A DNA stretch of 64,000 bases from RGIG4608 sp045651165 (GTDB taxonomy: Bacteria; Bacillota; Clostridia; Oscillospirales; CAG-272), in NCBI GenBank assembly GCA_045651165.1, contig JAZRRX010000049.1, positions 1 through 64,000 of the forward strand. The letters are read 5' to 3'. Each line of letters starts with the position of its first letter. The stretch's first letter is position 1. The translations under genes and the position numbers were made by a program. Below the pieces are notes generated by a model that saw only the letters and a list, made by a program, of their open reading frames with translations, was not told where the DNA came from and ran no database searches. Shown piece by piece: positions 60,177-64,000 of this stretch.

Positions 60177-62486
60177 TTACATACAAGTAACTACAATCTC
60201 GCCATTATTGATAGCAAGACGAACCTTTGTGATACTTCGATTATAATCTGCAATGATTTTTTCAGCAATAGCATCTTCAATATGAGTTTGAATATATCTT
60301 CTCATATTTCTTGCACCGAATTTTGCAGAATAGGATTTTTCACCAACATACTCAAGAAGCTCTGCCTCATAAGAAAGCTCAATTCCCTTTTCTTTGAGTG
60401 CAATTTCAAGTTCACCGAGCATAATTTTGGCAATCTTTTCAAAGTTCTCTTGTGTGAGAGAATTGAACGTGATTATCTCATCAACACGATTAATAAATTC
60501 GGGACGAAGGAATCCTTCAAGTGCCTTCATTGTGCGCGCTTCCTCCGCAGAATTATTTTCGGTTGAAAATCCTGCTCTTCCAGAAGAATTGGTAGATCCT
60601 GCATTGGTAGTCATAACCAAAATCGTGTTTTCAAAGTTAATTGTTCTGCCCTGCGCATCAGTTACTCTGCCATCATCAAGAATTTGCAAAAGAACGTTCA
60701 ATACGTCGGGGTGCGCCTTTTCAATCTCATCAAAAAGAATGACAGAATAAGGTCTTCTTCTTATCTTTTCAGTAAGCTGACCTGCCTCGTCATAGCCAAC
60801 GTATCCGGGAGGCGCTCCGATAATTTTAGATACGGAATGCTTCTCCATAAACTCACTCATATCAAGACGTATAAGTGTTTCGGGTGAGTGGAAAAGGTCA
60901 TTAGCAAGCTGTTTTACAAGTTCGGTTTTACCAACACCTGTAGGTCCCGCAAAAATAAACGAAACGGGCTTTCTTTTATAAGAAATTCCTGCTCTGTTTC
61001 TCTTTATTGCACGGCAAATTGAATTTACTGCCTTATCTTGACCAATAATATGTGTCTTGAGTCTTTCTTCAAGCTTATCTATCTGCTCGTATTCATTTGC
61101 GCTTACAGTAAGTGCAGGCACACCAGTCCACACCTCAACCACGTCTGCAAGCTCATCGGTTGTGAGGACAATACTTTCACATTCACCCTCAAGAGCTTTT
61201 AACTCTTCTGCAAGCTTAATTTCACGGGATTTGAGCTTGGCAATCTTTTCATAAGCATCTGCGTTATCAGGAGAATCGGGTGGGGTTGCCTCAAGCACTT
61301 CTCTATCCTTTTTGATTGCCAAAAGTTGTTCTCTGATTTCAATACTCTTATTAAGTGATGCAGAATTGAGTGAAAGATTTGCCGCTGCCTCGTCAAGCAA
61401 GTCGATTGCCTTATCGGGCAAATATCTATCGGTAATGTATCTTTCAGAAAGCACAACTGCGTTTCTTAATACAGAATCAGGTATCTTTATCTGATGGAAC
61501 GCCTCATAATAATGCTTAATTCCCTTAAGCATTTGGAGTGTTTCTTCAACCGAGGGCTCTTCAACCTTTACGGGTTGGAATCTTCTCTCAAGTGCTGAAT
61601 CCTTTTCGATATATTTTCTATATTCGTTGAGTGTAGTAGCACCGATAACCTGGATTTCACCACGTGAGAGTGCTGGCTTGAGCATATTGGCTGTGCTTAC
61701 ACTACCCTCACTATTACCTGCGCCAACAATATTGTGTACCTCGTCAATAACAAGGATAATATTACCTGCGTCCTTAACCTCTTTAAGAAGTCCTAACAAA
61801 CGGCTCTCATACTGACCACGGAATTGAGTTCCTGCTACAAGAGCTGTCAAATCAAGAAGATGGAGTTCCTTGTTTTTGAGTTTATATGGAACATCCCCTC
61901 TCACGATTTTTTGTGCAAGTGCCTCTGCAATAGCGGTTTTACCAACGCCCGGCTCACCAATAAGACAGGGATTATTCTTCTGTCTTCTTGAAAGTATCTG
62001 AATAACTCTCGCAAGTTCTTTTTCTCTGCCAACTATGGCATCAAGTTTTCCTGATATAGCCTCTGCATTGAGATTTTTGCAATATGAGTCTAAGAATTTT
62101 CTATCTTTATTCTCTTTTTTCTTTTCGTCAGTTTTGCCCTTACCATTTCCGTTGCCGGAGTGATTTACGGGTTTATTTTCACCTCCAAAAAGCTTTTGAA
62201 GGTCGATGGAAGGTGTTGTTGCTTCGTCAGTATCAACATCTTCTCCCATGATATCAGGAAGATTTCCACCCTCCTCTATTATTTTTGCCATATCGTCTTC
62301 CATACCCGCAAGCTCTTCAGAAGATATGCCAAGTTTATTCATCATATCACCAAGCATATTGTCAAGAGGAAGACCTAATTCTTTTGCACAAGTAATGCAA
62401 ACACCATCATTCTTCTTCTCACCATTTTCAAGCTTGGTAATAAACACAACTGCCATTCTTTTATGGCATCTTGAACACATTAACAT
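60177..62486 (-). CDS. ClpE-like AAA+ unfoldase with N-terminal zinc finger
   Basis: The 769-residue double-ring ATPase delivers proteins to ClpP or refolds them. It begins with a zinc module, Cys4-x2-Cys7 and Cys30-x2-Cys33, typical of ClpE. Linkers follow (to about 130), then AAA-1 (GEPGVGKTAIAEALA, about 177; FRGQYE pore region; DEVHNIVGAG), a short middle domain (about 380-440) and AAA-2 (GPTGVGKTELVKQLA, about 510; GAPPGYVGYDEAGQLTEKIRRRPYSVILFDEIEKA). No ClpN domain of the ClpC kind is present. GGAGG precedes the ATG. It follows the CvpA-like gene by 28 bp and is probably cotranscribed. Confidence 0.92.
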   Translation of the reverse strand: MLMCSRCHKRMAVVFITKLENGEKKNDGVCITCAKELGLPLDNMLGDMMNKLGISSEELAGMEDDMAKIIEEGGNLPDIMGEDVDTDEATTPSIDLQKLFGGENKPVNHSGNGNGKGKTDEKKKENKDRKFLDSYCKNLNAEAISGKLDAIVGREKELARVIQILSRRQKNNPCLIGEPGVGKTAIAEALAQKIVRGDVPYKLKNKELHLLDLTALVAGTQFRGQYESRLLGLLKEVKDAGNIILVIDEVHNIVGAGNSEGSVSTANMLKPALSRGEIQVIGATTLNEYRKYIEKDSALERRFQPVKVEEPSVEETLQMLKGIKHYYEAFHQIKIPDSVLRNAVVLSERYITDRYLPDKAIDLLDEAAANLSLNSASLNKSIEIREQLLAIKKDREVLEATPPDSPDNADAYEKIAKLKSREIKLAEELKALEGECESIVLTTDELADVVEVWTGVPALTVSANEYEQIDKLEERLKTHIIGQDKAVNSICRAIKRNRAGISYKRKPVSFIFAGPTGVGKTELVKQLANDLFHSPETLIRLDMSEFMEKHSVSKIIGAPPGYVGYDEAGQLTEKIRRRPYSVILFDEIEKAHPDVLNVLLQILDDGRVTDAQGRTINFENTILVMTTNAGSTNSSGRAGFSTENNSAEEARTMKALEGFLRPEFINRVDEIITFNSLTQENFEKIAKIMLGELEIALKEKGIELSYEAELLEYVGEKSYSAKFGARNMRRYIQTHIEDAIAEKIIADYNRSITKVRLAINNGEIVVTCM

Positions 62487-62514
62487 ACAAATACCTCCTC
62501 GGTATTAAATTCAA

Positions 62515-63183
62515 TTAAAAAGTAAATAATCCCAAATAATATATTATTTTTGTGATGACAGTTCCATTCACAAAATCATTACCAAAAATTAATGCTATGA
62601 TACATACAAGAAAGCTTGTTGTAAGATATGCATTCGCAACTCCCCAAAAGACACCGCCCAAACGATTTAACCAATTAATTACGGGAAACTCAAATACTTT
62701 TACAATAATAGCTATTGCAATAGAGCAGATAATAAAGGAAATGATGAATGCCAATACGTATCCTATAACATTTGAAACAACATCTATAACTATCTTTTCT
62801 ATCTGTTCTCCAATTACTCTTGCATTTTCAGTTTTATCTCCCGAAAGGCTTGAAAACTTTTGTTCAATCTCATCCATGGGAACAAGATTTCTAACTATGG
62901 CAGGAATTCCCTCTTTTACTGTTTCAAAGTTGAATTCACCCTCACTTTGTTCAGCGTAGGAAACAAGTCTATTGGATATTGTACCCTCAAACATATTCTT
63001 CACAAACAAATTTTGACAAAGCGACACCACAAGTGACCCGATAAGTAAGGTAACAAGAATAACAAAAATTATCTTTGTGCTTTTGAAAAATGATTTAGCC
63101 AATCCTCTTTTAATTCCCAAAATCACGAGCAACGCGATTATTAAAACCATTATAACGTCAACTATAATTTGAAAAATATTCAT
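62515..63183 (-). CDS. CvpA-family membrane protein
   Basis: The 222-residue protein has an N-terminal hydrophobic stretch (IIVDVIMVLIIALLVILGIKRGLAKS, then FVILVTLLIGSLVVSL) and two more near the C-terminus with the family Gly-rich loop (WLNRLGGVFWGVANAYLTT). CvpA-type proteins are linked to envelope homeostasis and colicin V export; in Firmicutes the role is unclear. I set the start at 63183, 4 nt after GGAGG. It lies between a DUF5711-like gene and a ClpE-like gene. Confidence 0.85.
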   Translation of the reverse strand: MNIFQIIVDVIMVLIIALLVILGIKRGLAKSFFKSTKIIFVILVTLLIGSLVVSLCQNLFVKNMFEGTISNRLVSYAEQSEGEFNFETVKEGIPAIVRNLVPMDEIEQKFSSLSGDKTENARVIGEQIEKIVIDVVSNVIGYVLAFIISFIICSIAIAIIVKVFEFPVINWLNRLGGVFWGVANAYLTTSFLVCIIALIFGNDFVNGTVITKIIYYLGLFTF

Positions 63184-63198
63184 AATAACCTCCAAATG

Positions 63199-64000
63199 CT
63201 ATTTTTTAAATTCAATGAACTTTGCATAATACTCATTACAAATCACTACCGTATCATTGTCAATCGGTATCATTTTAAATTCATTTGCTATAAACTCGGT
63301 GCTATATACCTTTTCCGTCTTTAAGTCCAAAAGTTTAAATCCACTAAGCTCCTGCAAAAACAAACTGTTTTCGTATAAGTAAATATCAATAAGACCTTCT
63401 TCAAGTTGATACTGCTTTTCGATTTTGCCTCGTTTGTTCAACAAAAGAATCTCGGTTTTTCCAGCATTACTTGAAATATCAGCAACAGCTATATTATCTT
63501 CCCCAAAAGAGTAAAGATATATTTCACTATCACTTAAAAATTCACCCGTTAGATTAAGATTTGAGTTAAACACATTAACTCCACGCGCACCAACGACGAA
63601 TATACTTCCGTTATCAAGAATGCTAACGGCATAAGGTACACCGCTAAAGCTTATGCTTTGGCTCTTGTAACCCTCCTTGCCAACATGGTACAAACGAATT
63701 TCAGTTTGTATTTCCAAGCCATTCGAGTGAGCCAAAATCACGGCTAATTGAGAGCCGTTTTTGGAAAGTGAAACTGAAGAAACATATCCCGAAGCAAAAC
63801 TATAGTTATTTATTGTGCCATTTTGCTTATAAACTCTAACAACGGAATCATAGTTTTCTGATTTAGTGATTATCGCAAAATCTCCATTTTGGGACATATC
63901 AGCGCCATAAATGGAATAGTCAAGTTTCTCTTCCCTGGTTTTTGTAAAGGCATTATAAAGTGAAAATTGCTTGCCTCCAACATCATAAAGAAGAACTTGT
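63199..64000 (-). CDS. Beta-propeller-like protein resembling DUF5711, 5' end outside window
   Basis: The frame is open to the right edge (267 codons seen), so the N-terminus is missing. The visible part consists of repeated four-stranded units (GDFAIITKSENYDSVVRVYKQNGTINNYSF, GSQLAVILAHSNGLEIQTEIRLY, GSIFVVGARGVNVFNSNLNL) as in a beta-propeller. The pattern and the CvpA neighbour 15 bp downstream fit the DUF5711 family of Clostridia, which usually has a membrane anchor at its N-terminus. No function is known. A shorter frame beginning at 63897 is internal. Confidence 0.7.
   Translation of the reverse strand, partial: QVLLYDVGGKQFSLYNAFTKTREEKLDYSIYGADMSQNGDFAIITKSENYDSVVRVYKQNGTINNYSFASGYVSSVSLSKNGSQLAVILAHSNGLEIQTEIRLYHVGKEGYKSQSISFSGVPYAVSILDNGSIFVVGARGVNVFNSNLNLTGEFLSDSEIYLYSFGEDNIAVADISSNAGKTEILLLNKRGKIEKQYQLEEGLIDIYLYENSLFLQELSGFKLLDLKTEKVYSTEFIANEFKMIPIDNDTVVICNEYYAKFIEFKK

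Overview
This 64-kb window is bacterial chromosome. It is AT-rich and looks like a low-GC Firmicute of class Clostridia, probably an uncultured gut or fermentative member near Oscillospirales. That placement is inferred from the gene set (AddAB, RicT, long HPF, a ClpE-like unfoldase, CvpA next to a DUF5711-like gene, GlgC plus GlgD), from strong Shine-Dalgarno sites, from sigma-A promoters with 17-bp spacers and from hairpin plus T-run terminators. No 16S gene is present to confirm it. I see no prophage, transposase, CRISPR array, rRNA or tRNA gene. The only structured RNA gene is tmRNA.

Layout: 1-2946 is the 5' part of a large secreted repeat protein that leaves the window on the left. 2947-3902 is a gene-free stretch packed with palindromic repeats. 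3903-10143 is a starch-use operon on the minus strand: 4-alpha-glucanotransferase, lipoprotein pullulanase and a starch-binding lipoprotein. 10181-16748 holds housekeeping genes (XRE membrane regulator, ribosomal protein L19, a flippase, HPF, a histidine phosphatase, NAD synthase). 16758-20650 is a translationally coupled pair of unknown membrane proteins sharing 21-bp Gly-Glu-Gln-Thr-Pro repeats. 20699-33598 has a glycosyltransferase, an RlmA-type methyltransferase, a QueG-like Fe-S protein, the addB-addA recombination nuclease, typA/bipA, a HAD phosphatase and a PAP2 phosphatase. 33603-37123 has a nucleotidase/guanylate-kinase-like fusion, two small proteins and a pectate lyase lipoprotein.

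37151-38105 contains ssrA (tmRNA), followed by the most unusual structure in the window. It is a tandem array of two 140-bp units plus a stub. Each unit starts with an inverted piece of the tmRNA T-arm, encloses two hairpins and ends with a fresh copy of the tmRNA 3' tail. Every tail is followed by its own, unrelated terminator hairpin. A 17-bp palindrome inside the units varies with compensated changes, and one version also occurs in a different repeat at 3.7 kb.

38123-42142 is a second giant starch-binding lipoprotein. 42191-45387 contains a DUF1846 protein, smpB (the tmRNA partner), an acetyltransferase and a small lipoprotein. 45356-53654 is a complete glycogen operon, glgC-glgD-glgA-glgP-amylase. 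53770-60169 (plus strand) runs holB, ricT, a ferredoxin, two tRNA-modification-type genes and a GntR-ABC transporter operon. 60177-64000 (minus) is a ClpE-like ATPase, a CvpA-family protein and a truncated DUF5711-like propeller protein.

Together the genes describe a carbohydrate specialist. Starch is bound and debranched at the cell surface, maltodextrins are remodelled by MalQ, and surplus glucose is stored as glycogen and recovered by GlgP and the cytoplasmic amylase. A surface pectate lyase adds pectin.
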